64,000 nucleotides of DNA from an uncultured Prevotella sp. (GCA_900546575.1 URDM01000002.1:1-64000); one strand, 5' to 3'; shown: positions 1 through 8,939, numbered from the stretch's first letter. Notes: generated by a model from the letters alone, not told the origin. A program made the numbers and translations.

Positions 1-199
1 ACGAGCTTCCAAATTAGAGTTTAAAGTCAAACAAACTTGACGGTTCGTTTTTCTTCTACCCAAGAACGAATTTCTTCATTCTCGCTTCTTGTACTACTTT
101 ATCTGTCTTATGTAAATCTTTTCAAAGAACTCTTTCTTTTAAAACTTTCTTCTTCCGAACTTATCTCGTTTTGCTTGAGGTTTCGTTCGTTCTCGAAAG
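1..199 (-). other. Untranslated leader running off the left edge, possibly an rRNA operon leader
   Basis: No ORF is visible on either strand. Read on the minus strand, the stretch follows the promoter at 206-236 and is a purine-rich leader. It contains GTTCTTTGAAAAG (plus-strand 118-130), which resembles the boxA-like antitermination site seen ahead of 16S rRNA genes in Bacteroidales. The start of the 16S gene itself is not in the window, so the assignment to an rRNA operon is an inference from the long untranslated leader and this motif. A leader of a highly expressed protein gene is the alternative. Confidence 0.35.
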
Positions 200-205
200 C
201 GGATG

Positions 206-236
206 CAAAGGTATGACTTTTATTTGAATCTCCAAA
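206..236 (-). promoter_or_regulatory. Bacteroidetes-type promoter, leftward
   Basis: On the minus strand the -33 element TTTG (233-236) and the -7 element TACCTTTG (206-213) are separated by 19 bases, matching the known Bacteroidetes sigma-ABfr consensus TTTG-N19-TAnnTTTG. It drives whatever lies off the left edge. Confidence 0.65.
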
Positions 237-351
237 ACTTTCACTGAGAAAATTCAGCATTTTTGCTGTATTTTCATTGAAAGTTGATTCATATCAACCA
301 TTCTCTGTTTGCGCAAACAACGACACCTTATTATATATTTAGGGCCCCATA

Positions 352-2844
352 TCAGAGCACATACTGCAACCCTATGCTACAGTCGAAAGTGTCAGACAAC
401 ACCTTGTCGTGATATTTATAATGCGTGTCGCGCCAATAATTGGACACTTTCATGTCGAGATTGATGCGCTTAGACAATGCCAGACAGAAGCGGGCATTGA
501 GCACGAGCAGCGAAGAGTTACCCTTATCGCCCTGGGCATTGAGATAAATTGGGTTGGTATTTGCCACGTCCTTGTTCTCATAACCCTTCCATGTGAATAT
601 ACGATAGTAGTCAGCACCAAACGACATGCTGCCAACTTTGCCGAATTCCATCAAGCAACTTGCCTTAACGCTGTATCCGCTACCCATATTGTAGTCGCGG
701 TCGATTACATGATAGTAGTCGCTAAGGCTTCCGCCAAGCAGTATGCCGTCTACGAAGATGCGCTGTTCGAGCTTAGTAAGATTGCCCACCTTGGGGAAAC
801 GGCAGATAAAGCCCGGACCTATAGAAGCTGCCTCCGAGATGCGATAAGGCACAACGTCCGATCCGTTCTTCACAGGTTCGGAGTCGTAATAGTTGAAATG
901 CTGGAACAGTCCGAACACCATATCAGCTCCATTCGAGATGGTTACGGGAGTGCTCCACAACCGTCCGAGAAGATGAACACCCGTGATGAGCGGTTGGTTT
1001 CCGCTAAGTCCAAACTGCAAGTCGGCTGTAAAATAGTCGTAAGGCTTAGTTTGTTCACGGTCGAACGGGTCGCCATAGTTAAGGTTGAAATGCACATACG
1101 GATTGCCCTCACCACGAAACAGCGCACCATTATCTGCAAGATAGCGATAGCCAACCGACGCTGCAAAGTGAACCGGAATGCTCTCATAGTCGTGATACTT
1201 GTAATAGCTGCTGCGCACACGCCAAGCATCACCATATAGAATACGATTAAGTCCCTTGATAGGACAAATCAACGTGCCGACAAACTCACGCATGAAGCGA
1301 GGAAAACCACGCAAGCGGTCGTCGTAGACAAGATTGCTAATACGATTGGTCACCTCACCTATGCACACTCCACCGAACGTAGTAGCCATGAGGTCGTTGA
1401 TGGCAGGCGGCTCAATCTCGCACGTCGTCTCCCACATCAGGCTTCCACAGAACGAGTAAGGCACTGATTCCCAGAACGACATACCGTGAGAACGGGCAGC
1501 ATTGAAATAGAGTCCGCCATGATAAGGATGAGCAAAAAGATTGGTAGAAAACTGGTCGTTGTCCCAGACGAATCCCGTCTTGATATTGTTCTTGATACTG
1601 CTCCATGAAATCTTGGCAAAATCCTCGTTCATGACATATCGGTCGAAGAACTGCACACCGACATTGATGCCGAATGCTTCGAGTGCAGCACGCCACGGAT
1701 GTTTCTTCTGTCGCATCGGATCATCGAAAGCAAATGCTGTAGTATCAGCCCCATAGCCCTTCAGACCATACTCATCGTCAGCAGCAGTATAGAAATGCCT
1801 GTTGCGCGAGAGTCGCCATGCCAGACCCGCCTCGAATATGGCACGTTGCCTATAGCGGCGTGCATGGTTATAATAACGTGTGTCGCCATAGCCAACAGTA
1901 GCAAACAGGCTCGTGTAATTGCCCAGTATCAGGTCGGCATTAAGACGAGCCTGAAGCGAGAATAGACGTTCGGGCTTGCTGTTGGAATTCTCCTCAAACG
2001 ACTCGATATGATAATATCCGAGGTCGCCACTGAGCGAAAAACGCGGAGTGATGTTGAAGTATTGGCCTATACGATAGAACAAAGCACCCGAGAAATGCTT
2101 GTCGAGTCCGAAGTAATGGGTGCCTACACCTATTATATTATAGGTGCTTCGGTTGCGGAAACGTATAGCCAAGTTGGTCTTGGTAGCCGTTCCGCCGTAA
2201 GTCATGATGTCGATACGGGTATTAGGATTGACATTGACGAGTCCAATCTTATGAGCAAGCGTGTCGCGACTGTAGTTGATAAATCCAATCTGCACGCCTC
2301 GCGGATGTGCGACACACACGTTAAGCAGTCCTATCTGCGAACCGTTGAGCGTATCGGCATAGTTATAAAATCCGGTCTGAACGCCTCGCATATACGACGA
2401 ACAGATATTGGTGCCACCTATCTGCATGCCACGCTTCATGCCCAGCGAGATATTGGACAGGGCACTCAACTGTATGCCGCGAAATCCCTCGCCAGCCACA
2501 TTATTAAACATAGCCACCTGAACACCATTGCCACTTTGCAACAGATTGGACACGCCAGAAATCTGCACGCCACGCATGTCGCTGCCTACAGCATTGACAA
2601 CGCCAGCAATGTTGACACCACGCAACTGCCTGCGCACCGTAGCCGAGAAACTTCCTATCTGCACACCGCGCAAAGTGTCAACGTCGCCAAACAACGCCAC
2701 ATTGCCACTGCTGTATAATGTAGAGTCGGCACCATGATGATTGATGCCGACTCCGATGTTGTGAGTTTTGCGGAAATCGTCCTGCGCCTGCCCCATAAGA
2801 GCCGAAAACGAGAAGAGAGCCGCCAATATGAGTTTTGTATTCAT
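352..2844 (-). CDS. DUF3943 outer-membrane-like protein with GVQIG repeats
   Basis: An 830-residue exported protein of unknown function. The signal peptide ends near MGQAQ (residue 21). Residues about 55-205 hold many short repeats of the form RGVQIGxxN, the kind found in LA_2272-type surface repeat proteins, predicting a beta-solenoid or repetitive beta sheet. The middle (about 375-510) has the DUF3943 core, with HPYHGGLYFNAARSHG and a following stretch containing WESVPYSFCGSLMWE. The C-terminal part alternates aromatic beta strands and ends in a hydrophobic strand closing QYVL, as in an outer-membrane barrel. It overlaps the upstream symporter gene by 4 bases (ATGA type), so the two are translationally coupled. 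Family membership is fairly sure; the role is unknown. Confidence 0.85.
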   Translation of the reverse strand: MNTKLILAALFSFSALMGQAQDDFRKTHNIGVGINHHGADSTLYSSGNVALFGDVDTLRGVQIGSFSATVRRQLRGVNIAGVVNAVGSDMRGVQISGVSNLLQSGNGVQVAMFNNVAGEGFRGIQLSALSNISLGMKRGMQIGGTNICSSYMRGVQTGFYNYADTLNGSQIGLLNVCVAHPRGVQIGFINYSRDTLAHKIGLVNVNPNTRIDIMTYGGTATKTNLAIRFRNRSTYNIIGVGTHYFGLDKHFSGALFYRIGQYFNITPRFSLSGDLGYYHIESFEENSNSKPERLFSLQARLNADLILGNYTSLFATVGYGDTRYYNHARRYRQRAIFEAGLAWRLSRNRHFYTAADDEYGLKGYGADTTAFAFDDPMRQKKHPWRAALEAFGINVGVQFFDRYVMNEDFAKISWSSIKNNIKTGFVWDNDQFSTNLFAHPYHGGLYFNAARSHGMSFWESVPYSFCGSLMWETTCEIEPPAINDLMATTFGGVCIGEVTNRISNLVYDDRLRGFPRFMREFVGTLICPIKGLNRILYGDAWRVRSSYYKYHDYESIPVHFAASVGYRYLADNGALFRGEGNPYVHFNLNYGDPFDREQTKPYDYFTADLQFGLSGNQPLITGVHLLGRLWSTPVTISNGADMVFGLFQHFNYYDSEPVKNGSDVVPYRISEAASIGPGFICRFPKVGNLTKLEQRIFVDGILLGGSLSDYYHVIDRDYNMGSGYSVKASCLMEFGKVGSMSFGADYYRIFTWKGYENKDVANTNPIYLNAQGDKGNSSLLVLNARFCLALSKRINLDMKVSNYWRDTHYKYHDKVLSDTFDCSIGLQYVL

Positions 2845-4001
2845 TTTCTACCGAAACACTTGTCTACTATAAGCGCCAGCGCACCGTCGCCTGTCACGTT
2901 GCACGCTGTGCCAAAACTGTCCATCGCAATGTAAAGCGCTATCATCAGCGCGAGCGACTGCTGGTCGAAACCGAGCATTGACGAGAGGATGCCGAGTGCA
3001 GCCATGATGGCTCCACCGGGCACACCCGGCGCTGCAACCATCGTCACACCGAGCATCAATATGAATCCCGCCATCATCTGGAAGTCGTAAGCTATACCCT
3101 GCATCATCATGAGTGCAAGCGAGCAAGCCACAATCTTCATCGTACTGCCCGACAGATGGATAGTGGCACACAGCGGAATGACAAATCCGGCAATGTCCTT
3201 GTCCACACCGTTGATGATGGTCTGGCGCAACGTGACGGGAATAGTAGCAGCCGACGACTGCGTGCCGAGCGCCGTGAAATAAGCCGGCATCATATTGCCA
3301 AGCATCCTGAACGGATTCTTATGTACGAAGAACGATGCCACCACATACTGGAATATGAGCAGGAATATGTGCATGACGAATATCACGCCGATAATCTTTA
3401 CAAACACGCTGAGCACCTTGAAAACCTCACCCGAATGGGTCATGTTGAAGAAAATGCCGAAGATATAGATTGGCAGCAGCGGAAGCACCACCACCTGTAT
3501 TGTCTTGGTGATGATATCGCGGAACTCGCCGAACACGTTCTTCAGCGCCTTGCCGTCCAAATGGGCAATGCCCAGTCCGAGCGTGAACGCCATCACCAAC
3601 GAAGTCATGACGTTGAGCGGTGTCGGAATGGCGACAGTGAAATAGGGCTTGATGCCCTCAGCCTGACTGATCTGGGCTATCTTCAGATTGTCGGAGATGA
3701 GCGACGGGAAGAAGGTCTGCCCCACTCCATACGAGAGGAAGCCGGAGAATATCGTTGCTCCATAAGCCAATAGTGCCGTGACAAGCAACAGCTTGCCCGC
3801 ACCCTTGCCTATATCGGCAATGGCAGGGGTGACGAGTCCGACGATGATGAGCGGAATCAAGAATCCGAGGAACTCACTGAACAGCGCGTTGAACGTTACG
3901 AACACACGCACAGGCATGTCGGGTGAGACGATGCCAAGACTGATGCCAAGGATGATGGCAACAATGATTTTAGGCAACAGGCCTAACTTTATTTTCTTCA
4001 T
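2841..4001 (-). CDS. Dicarboxylate/amino acid:cation symporter (DAACS family)
   Basis: A 386-residue inner-membrane secondary transporter of the SLC1/GltP-DctA type. It has about eight hydrophobic segments, an N-terminal KKIKLGLLPKIIVAIILG-type start, and the re-entrant and substrate region near TALGTQSSAATIPVTL (the family's serine-rich motif) followed by a late D-rich helix with DSFGTACNVTGDGA. Family members move glutamate, aspartate, serine/threonine or C4-dicarboxylates with sodium or protons; the substrate cannot be read here. I start at ATG 4001; an in-frame TTG nine bases upstream is less likely. It has its own promoter and is followed by the overlapping DUF3943 gene. Confidence 0.9.
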   Translation of the reverse strand: MKKIKLGLLPKIIVAIILGISLGIVSPDMPVRVFVTFNALFSEFLGFLIPLIIVGLVTPAIADIGKGAGKLLLVTALLAYGATIFSGFLSYGVGQTFFPSLISDNLKIAQISQAEGIKPYFTVAIPTPLNVMTSLVMAFTLGLGIAHLDGKALKNVFGEFRDIITKTIQVVVLPLLPIYIFGIFFNMTHSGEVFKVLSVFVKIIGVIFVMHIFLLIFQYVVASFFVHKNPFRMLGNMMPAYFTALGTQSSAATIPVTLRQTIINGVDKDIAGFVIPLCATIHLSGSTMKIVACSLALMMMQGIAYDFQMMAGFILMLGVTMVAAPGVPGGAIMAALGILSSMLGFDQQSLALMIALYIAMDSFGTACNVTGDGALALIVDKCFGRK

Positions 4002-4036
4002 AGCACACAATTATTTGCATAAGGCTGTATGTGCTA

Positions 4037-4068
4037 CAAATTTAACGAAAAGAACTGAAAGTCACAAA
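4037..4068 (-). promoter_or_regulatory. Promoter of the DAACS-DUF3943 operon
   Basis: On the minus strand TTTG (4065-4068), a 20-base spacer and TAAATTTG (4037-4044) match the Bacteroidetes promoter consensus. The -7 element lies 36 bases before the ATG at 4001. Confidence 0.65.
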
Positions 4069-4130
4069 TTCACATAACAAGATAAGCTACATTTGTATGT
4101 GGCACATCCATATTTCTCAATTATTTTGCC

Positions 4131-4138
4131 TAATTTTG
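4131..4138 (+). promoter_or_regulatory. -7 promoter element upstream of the rRNA methyltransferase
   Basis: TAATTTTG fits TAnnTTTG and sits 45 bases before the ATG at 4183. I see no good -33 element at the right distance. Confidence 0.45.
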
Positions 4139-4182
4139 CAGTCTACAGCCACCCCTACTTTATTATATATAGACAATAAGAC

Positions 4183-5625
4183 ATGAACTTGCCATCTGAC
4201 TTCATCTCATACACCCGCCAACTCATGGGCGACGAACTGTACAGCCGCCTTGAGGAGGGACTTGATTCACAAGAGTCGCCCGTAAGCATACGCCTCAATC
4301 CGTTCAAGGCGCAGTCGCTTGACGTTACCGAAGGACTATACGACTGCACCGTACCATGGTGCAGCGCCACCGGACGCTATCTGCGCGAACGCCCCAACTT
4401 CACCTTCGACCCTCTGCTGCATTCCGGATTGTACTATGTGCAGGAAGCCGCTTCGATGATAGTAGACCACATCGTGCGCACATTCATAAAAGAACCCGTG
4501 CGCATGCTCGACCTATGTGCAGCACCGGGAGGCAAGTCGACAGCCCTGCGTGCAGCCCTTCCCGAAGGATCGGTACTCTTCTCTAACGAACCTATGCGCA
4601 CCCGTGCACAGATACTGAGCGAAAACCTGCAGAAGTTCGGACACGAAGACGTCATCGTAACCAACAACTATCCGCGCGACTATCGCAAGGCGGGCATCAT
4701 GTTCGATGCAATTCTTGCCGACGTGCCGTGCTCGGGCGAGGGAATGTTTCGCAAGGACGACGGTGCAAGAGCAGAATGGAGCCAGCAGAATGTGGACAAC
4801 TGCTGGCAGCTGCAACGCGAGATTGTGAGCGACATATGGAAATGCCTGCAACCCGGCGGACTGCTCATCTACTCTACATGCACGTTCAATGCGCACGAAG
4901 ACGAGGAGAACGTGGAGTGGATAGCAAGCGAACTGGGTGCCGACATAATAAAGTTGCCCGTCGAAGAGTCGTGGGACATAACGCCTGCCGTAGTAGGCAA
5001 TGTTCCTGTATGCCGCTTCCTGCCGGGCATAAGCCGTAGCGAAGGACTGTTTGTAGCCGTTCTGCGAAAACACGGCGAGAGCGAAACGACTGCATTGAAC
5101 GCCTCTGCCGCCAACTCCAAACCTAAGAAAGACCGCAAGAACCAGCGCAAGCAGACAGCTCAAGGCGGCAAACAGCAGTCGGCAGACACGATGCAGGCGC
5201 TGCGCACACCCGATGACTTCACAGCACGACGCAACGGCGATGAAATAGTAGCTATACCCAAACGATGGGCTGACACTTACGATGCAGCAGCCTCAACGCT
5301 TAAGATTATGCACGCTGGCGTGACACTTGGCACCGAGAAGGGACGCGACATCATACCCGACCAATCGCTCGCCATGTCGCGACAACTCAACATCGACGCC
5401 TATCCACACGTAGAACTCAGCTATGCAGAAGCCATCAACTTCCTGCGCAAGGAAGCCGTAACGCTGCCAGAAGGAACACCGCGCGGATTTGTCGTAGTGA
5501 CATACCTGGGCTATCCGCTCGGCATGGAAAAGAACATTGTCAACCGTGCCAACAACCTCTACCCTACCGAATGGCGCATCAAGAGCACACACGTGCCCGA
5601 ATCGGAATGCCACGTGCTTGCCTGA
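4183..5625 (+). CDS. RsmF/NOL1-NOP2-sun family RNA (cytosine-C5) methyltransferase
   Basis: A 480-residue cytosolic SAM-dependent enzyme that methylates cytosine C5 in rRNA or tRNA. The catalytic domain occupies roughly residues 1-300: the SAM-binding motif DLCAAPGGKST (about 110-120), motif IV ADVPCSGEGMFRKD with the general PC cysteine, and motif VI YSTCTFNAHEDEEN with the nucleophile TC cysteine. A lysine- and glutamine-rich linker (about 305-335) leads to a C-terminal domain (about 340-480) like the PUA-type RNA-binding tail of RsmF/YebU. The length matches RsmF rather than the shorter RsmB core. It is followed 41 bases later by thyA. Confidence 0.9.
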   Translation: MNLPSDFISYTRQLMGDELYSRLEEGLDSQESPVSIRLNPFKAQSLDVTEGLYDCTVPWCSATGRYLRERPNFTFDPLLHSGLYYVQEAASMIVDHIVRTFIKEPVRMLDLCAAPGGKSTALRAALPEGSVLFSNEPMRTRAQILSENLQKFGHEDVIVTNNYPRDYRKAGIMFDAILADVPCSGEGMFRKDDGARAEWSQQNVDNCWQLQREIVSDIWKCLQPGGLLIYSTCTFNAHEDEENVEWIASELGADIIKLPVEESWDITPAVVGNVPVCRFLPGISRSEGLFVAVLRKHGESETTALNASAANSKPKKDRKNQRKQTAQGGKQQSADTMQALRTPDDFTARRNGDEIVAIPKRWADTYDAAASTLKIMHAGVTLGTEKGRDIIPDQSLAMSRQLNIDAYPHVELSYAEAINFLRKEAVTLPEGTPRGFVVVTYLGYPLGMEKNIVNRANNLYPTEWRIKSTHVPESECHVLA

Positions 5626-5666
5626 ATATAACATTTAACATATAACACTTAACATTAAAATAAACA

Positions 5667-6461
5667 ATGCAACAATACTTGAAACTTCTTGACCGTATCC
5701 TCACCGAGGGTGCTACCAAGACCGACCGCACCGGAACCGGCACCATGAGCGTGTTCGGCAACCAAATGCGATTTGACATGGCAGACGGATTTCCGTTGCT
5801 GACAACAAAGAAACTGCACCTCAAGTCGATTATCTACGAATTGCTGTGGTTCTTGCGTGGCGACACTAATGTACACTATCTGCAGGAGCACGGCGTGCGT
5901 ATATGGAACGAATGGGCTGACGAGAACGGCGAGCTCGGTCCGGTTTACGGACATCAGTGGCGTTCGTGGCCCGACTACAATGGTGGCACTATCGACCAGA
6001 TACAGAACGTAGTGGATATGATAAAGAACCATCCCGACTCGCGCCGTATGATGGTGACAGCATGGAACCCTGCCGAGGTGGAACAGATGGCGCTGCCTCC
6101 ATGTCACTGTCTCTTCCAGTTCTACGTTGCCGACGGCCGCCTCTCGCTGCAACTCTATCAGCGCTCTGCCGACACCTTCCTCGGTGTGCCGTTCAACATC
6201 GCTTCGTACGCTCTGCTGTTGCAGATGATGGCTCAGGTGACCGGATTGCAGCCGGGCGAATTCATACATACGACAGGCGATACACACCTCTATCTCAACC
6301 ATCTCGACCAAGCTCGCCTGCAACTGACACGCACTCCGCGACCATTGCCGACAATGAAGATTAACCCCGACGTGAAGAATCTCTTCGATTTCCACTACGA
6401 AGACTTCCAGCTCGAAGGCTATGACCCATGGCCGCATATCGCTGCAACAGTTAGCGTTTAG
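5667..6461 (+). CDS. thyA: Thymidylate synthase
   Basis: A 264-residue cytosolic enzyme converting dUMP and methylene-tetrahydrofolate to dTMP and dihydrofolate. All key motifs are present: the phosphate-binding arginine near [22 protein letters not shown], the catalytic cysteine in [29 protein letters not shown], and [15 protein letters not shown]. The length and the C-terminal valine (closing TVSV) are typical of the E. coli-like enzyme. The dihydrofolate it makes is recycled by folA, which starts 321 bases downstream beyond a repeat array. Confidence 0.97.
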   Translation: MQQYLKLLDRILTEGATKTDRTGTGTMSVFGNQMRFDMADGFPLLTTKKLHLKSIIYELLWFLRGDTNVHYLQEHGVRIWNEWADENGELGPVYGHQWRSWPDYNGGTIDQIQNVVDMIKNHPDSRRMMVTAWNPAEVEQMALPPCHCLFQFYVADGRLSLQLYQRSADTFLGVPFNIASYALLLQMMAQVTGLQPGEFIHTTGDTHLYLNHLDQARLQLTRTPRPLPTMKINPDVKNLFDFHYEDFQLEGYDPWPHIAATVSV

Positions 6462-6479
6462 CTGCGAAGCGGAATGTTG

Positions 6480-6782
6480 AGTTTTGAATGTTGAATGTTG
6501 AATTAGTCGGCTACGCCGATTAGGAGTTTTGAGTTTTGATTTTTGATTTTTGAATTGTCGGCTACGCCGATTAGGAATTATTCAATTTTGAATTAAAAAC
6601 TCAAAATTGCCGAAGGCAACAATTCAAAACTCAAAATTCAAAATTGCCAAAGGCAACAATTCAAAATTCAAAACTCAAAATTCAAAATTGCCAAAGGCAA
6701 CAATTCAAAACTCAAAACTCAAAATTCAAAATTGCCAAAGGCAACAATTCAAAATTCAAAACTCAAAATTCAAAACTCAAGA
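6480..6782 (+). repeat. Hairpin-plus-heptad repeat array forming the folA leader
   Basis: An AT-rich array of 7-nt units of the type TCAAAAT/TCAAAAC, interrupted by the small palindrome TTGCC-AAA-GGCAA. That hairpin begins at 6607, 6644, 6688 and 6732, so the last two units have a 44-nt period. Two related palindromes, TCGGCTACGCCGA, lie on the thyA side with heptads in the opposite orientation. The last hairpin starts 51 nt before the folA ATG. No coding potential is credible here, although frames stay open through it. Confidence 0.85.
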
Positions 6783-7262
6783 ATGATAACAATAATCGCT
6801 GCCATTGCCGCCAACCGCGCCATTGGCCTCAACAACAAATTGCTGTACTGGTTGCCCAACGATCTTAAGCGCTTCAAGGCGCTCACTACGGGCCATACAA
6901 TAATCATGGGACGCCGCACATACGAGTCGCTGCCCAAGGGAGCGTTGCCCAATCGTCGCAACGTAGTGCTGACCCGCACGCTTACCGACCTACCCGGATG
7001 CGACATATACACTTCGCTCGACGAGGCATTAGCCCACTGCTCCAAGGATGAGGACATATATATAATAGGTGGAGCGAGCGTCTACGTGCAGGCACTCGAA
7101 TGCGCCGACCGCCTCTGCCTTACCGAAGTACACGACACTCCAGCCGATGCCGACGCCTTCTTCCCTGAGTTTAAGGGATGGAAAGAGACCATGCGCGAAG
7201 AGCATACTACCGATGAGAAGCATCATCAAAGCTACGCCTTCGTAGACTATGTAAGAAAATAA
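6783..7262 (+). CDS. folA: Dihydrofolate reductase
   Basis: A 159-residue cytosolic NADPH-dependent enzyme reducing dihydrofolate to tetrahydrofolate, paired functionally with thyA. Diagnostic sequences are MITIIAAIAANRAIGLNNKL at the N-terminus, the NADPH-binding segment with GHTIIMGRRTYESLP, and IYIIGGASVYVQAL, followed by EVHDTPADADAFFPEF. I start at ATG 6783. An upstream in-frame TTG would add 17 residues translated from the repeat array, which look nothing like the family. Confidence 0.96.
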   Translation: MITIIAAIAANRAIGLNNKLLYWLPNDLKRFKALTTGHTIIMGRRTYESLPKGALPNRRNVVLTRTLTDLPGCDIYTSLDEALAHCSKDEDIYIIGGASVYVQALECADRLCLTEVHDTPADADAFFPEFKGWKETMREEHTTDEKHHQSYAFVDYVRK

Positions 7263-7345
7263 TAAACGGATAAAAACGCACTTGAAAACAGCAGAAAACG
7301 CACTTGAAAACAGATAAAAACACGCCTGAAAACAGCTGAAAATAC
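7263..7345 (+). repeat. Tandem repeat AAAACGCACTTGAAAACAG
   Basis: Directly after the folA stop, a 19-nt unit occurs twice closely spaced and a third time in degenerate form (ACACGCCTGAAAACAGC). No function is apparent. Confidence 0.6.
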
Positions 7346-7349
7346 ATTC

Positions 7350-7460
7350 CGTTTTCAAATGTAGTCCTTTTGCATTGCAAATGTATTCATTTTGCCTTGC
7401 AAAAGGACTACTTTTGTATAGTAAAAGGACTCCTTTTGAAAGCCAAAAGGACTACATTTT
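7350..7460. repeat. AAAGGACTCC/ACC repeat cluster, copy 1
   Basis: Several 10-15-nt units of the type AAAAGGACTACTTTT or AAAAGGACTCCTTTT, each partly palindromic and about 20 nt apart, in both orientations. The same family occurs at 52088-52197. It lies between folA and the convergent lrp gene. I see no gene in it. Confidence 0.7.
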
Positions 7461-7616
7461 TTAGGGGTTTGATTATTAGTGTTTGATCGTCAATTGTTGT
7501 TCATCCGACAATTCGAGTGACAATGATGTAAAATTCAAGTTTTGTGAGTAAATTGACAATGTAAATTGTAGAAGGAGGGTGTATCAAAAATCAATTATTC
7601 GGGCTGAAAGCCCAAT

Positions 7617-7775
7617 AAGCTCATAGCCCAAGGCAGCGCCTTGGGTGTACTGATTGAAAACAGCAATGCGCCCTGTAAGGGCAAAAGCATTGATAATTAA
7701 CGCTTTTGCCCTTACAGGGCGCATTGTTATTTACGATACTTTTTTCCCCAGGGTGTTGCCCTGGGCTATGAGCTT
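7617..7775. repeat. Nested REP-like palindromic element
   Basis: The outer 14-bp arms (7617-7630 and 7762-7775) are perfect inverted repeats. Inside lie a perfect 25-bp inverted repeat (7664-7688 and 7702-7726, 13-nt spacer) and two short hairpins, CCCAAGGC/GCCTTGGG (7627-7645) and CCCAGGG/CCCTGGG (7747-7765). This is the layout of a REP/BIME-type element. It lies between the convergent folA and lrp genes and could also act as a two-way terminator. Confidence 0.8.
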
Positions 7776-7817
7776 CTGCCCCCTTCGGGGCGCGCTGTCT
7801 TGGCTTTTGAGTATCTA

Positions 7818-8330
7818 TTACTCCTCAACTACCTCTTCCTGCTCATCGTCAAACTCATCCTCAACGGGCAATTCGCTGATAGGAATCTGACGATTGATGG
7901 CGGCATTGAACGAAATTACCGTCTCCGAACGTGACAGACCGAGGGGCTGCAACTTGTCGTGGATGATGTTGAGCAGATGATGGTTGTTGCGGGCATATAT
8001 CTTTATGAACATGTCGAAACCACCTGTCGTGTAGTGACATTCTACCACTTCAGGAATCTTCTTCAGTTCCTCAACTACGTCATCAAACTTAGCGGGATTC
8101 TGCAAGTACAAACCTACGTAGGCGCACGTTTCATATCCCACCTTCTCCGGGTCGACTATGAACTGCGAGCCTTTCAATATTCCGAGATTAGTAAGCTTCT
8201 GAATGCGCTGGTGAATAGCAGCGCCACTTACATTGCAAGAACGTGCCACCTCCAAGAACGGGATGCGGGCATCTCCTGCAATGAGTCGGAGTATTTTCTT
8301 GTCAAGTAAATCTAAATTGTGATGTGCCAT
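7818..8330 (-). CDS. Lrp/AsnC family transcriptional regulator
   Basis: A 170-residue DNA-binding protein. Residues about 6-60 form the AsnC-type helix-turn-helix (LDKKILRLIAGDARIPFLEV, then SGAAIHQRIQKLTNLGIL), and about 65-145 form the RAM/ligand-binding domain with the turn TTGGFDMFIKIYA. The last 20 residues are unusually acidic (about 13 Asp/Glu), an extension not typical of Lrp. Such proteins sense amino acids and regulate amino-acid metabolism; the ligand and targets are unknown here. It has its own promoter just upstream. Confidence 0.92.
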   Translation of the reverse strand: MAHHNLDLLDKKILRLIAGDARIPFLEVARSCNVSGAAIHQRIQKLTNLGILKGSQFIVDPEKVGYETCAYVGLYLQNPAKFDDVVEELKKIPEVVECHYTTGGFDMFIKIYARNNHHLLNIIHDKLQPLGLSRSETVISFNAAINRQIPISELPVEDEFDDEQEEVVEE

Positions 8331-8356
8331 TTATGAAATGTTGTTTTAATACATCG

Positions 8357-8387
8357 CAAAGGTAGCATAAAATTACGATATACACAA
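8357..8387 (-). promoter_or_regulatory. Promoter of the lrp-like gene
   Basis: On the minus strand TTG (8385-8387), a 20-base spacer and TACCTTTG (8357-8364) match the Bacteroidetes consensus, 27 bases before the ATG. Confidence 0.6.
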
Positions 8388-8438
8388 TTATTAGCCCAAA
8401 AACTAACAATTTATAACTTGACAATAAGAATAAAAGAT

Positions 8439-8939
8439 TTATTTGCGCTTTTCTGCCGAATAACTGATGCGTTGTACGTGTGCCTTGCGCAGCGCCTGCT
8501 TCACATCGGTTATCATTCCCATTGGTGTCTGACGGTCGGCCTTGACAGATACGGTCTGGCGCGCACGGTCTTCGTCCGACATGCGATGACGCTCTGCCGA
8601 CATGAATCCGGCAATGTCCGAAGGCGAAGCAATGCGGTCGTTTATCTGCATTTGAAATCCATTGTTGCCATAGCCCGATGCGGGTTGGCTATCATCCGAT
8701 GCCGCCTTGCCCTTCCCAGGCGCAGCTGCCGGTCGGCCTATGTAGACATACGACACAGCCGTCTTCTTCGTAAGGCGGGTCAGCTCAGTGCCTTGAGGCA
8801 CACGGAAGCTTACCTTCAGCGTAACCGTTCGCATGTGCGTCACCACCATAAAGAAGAACAGCACGGTGAAGATAAGGTCGGGCAGCGACGCAGTGTTCAA
8901 CTGCGGCATCTGTCTGCGGTCACGATTGCCGAATATCAT
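8439..8939 (-). CDS. exbD: ExbD-type biopolymer transport protein (second copy)
   Basis: A 166-residue inner-membrane protein with one N-terminal membrane segment (LPDLIFTVLFFFMVVTHMR) containing the ExbD/TolR proton-path aspartate, followed by a periplasmic domain. With ExbB it couples the proton gradient to TonB-driven outer-membrane transport. The start ATG at 8939 overlaps the stop of the preceding exbD by 4 bases (ATGA), so translation is coupled. The periplasmic part contains a low-complexity Ala/Gly/Lys/Pro stretch. It is the last gene of the four-gene operon. Confidence 0.9.
   Translation of the reverse strand: MIFGNRDRRQMPQLNTASLPDLIFTVLFFFMVVTHMRTVTLKVSFRVPQGTELTRLTKKTAVSYVYIGRPAAAPGKGKAASDDSQPASGYGNNGFQMQINDRIASPSDIAGFMSAERHRMSDEDRARQTVSVKADRQTPMGMITDVKQALRKAHVQRISYSAEKRK

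Noticed and set aside
409..1239. 276-residue plus-strand frame within the DUF3943 gene
   Set aside because: Antisense to a well-supported gene with a signal peptide and barrel features; no motif of its own.
6607..6782. Regular repeats that might be a CRISPR array
   Set aside because: The units are AT heptads with small hairpins and no unique spacers of uniform length, and no cas genes are present.
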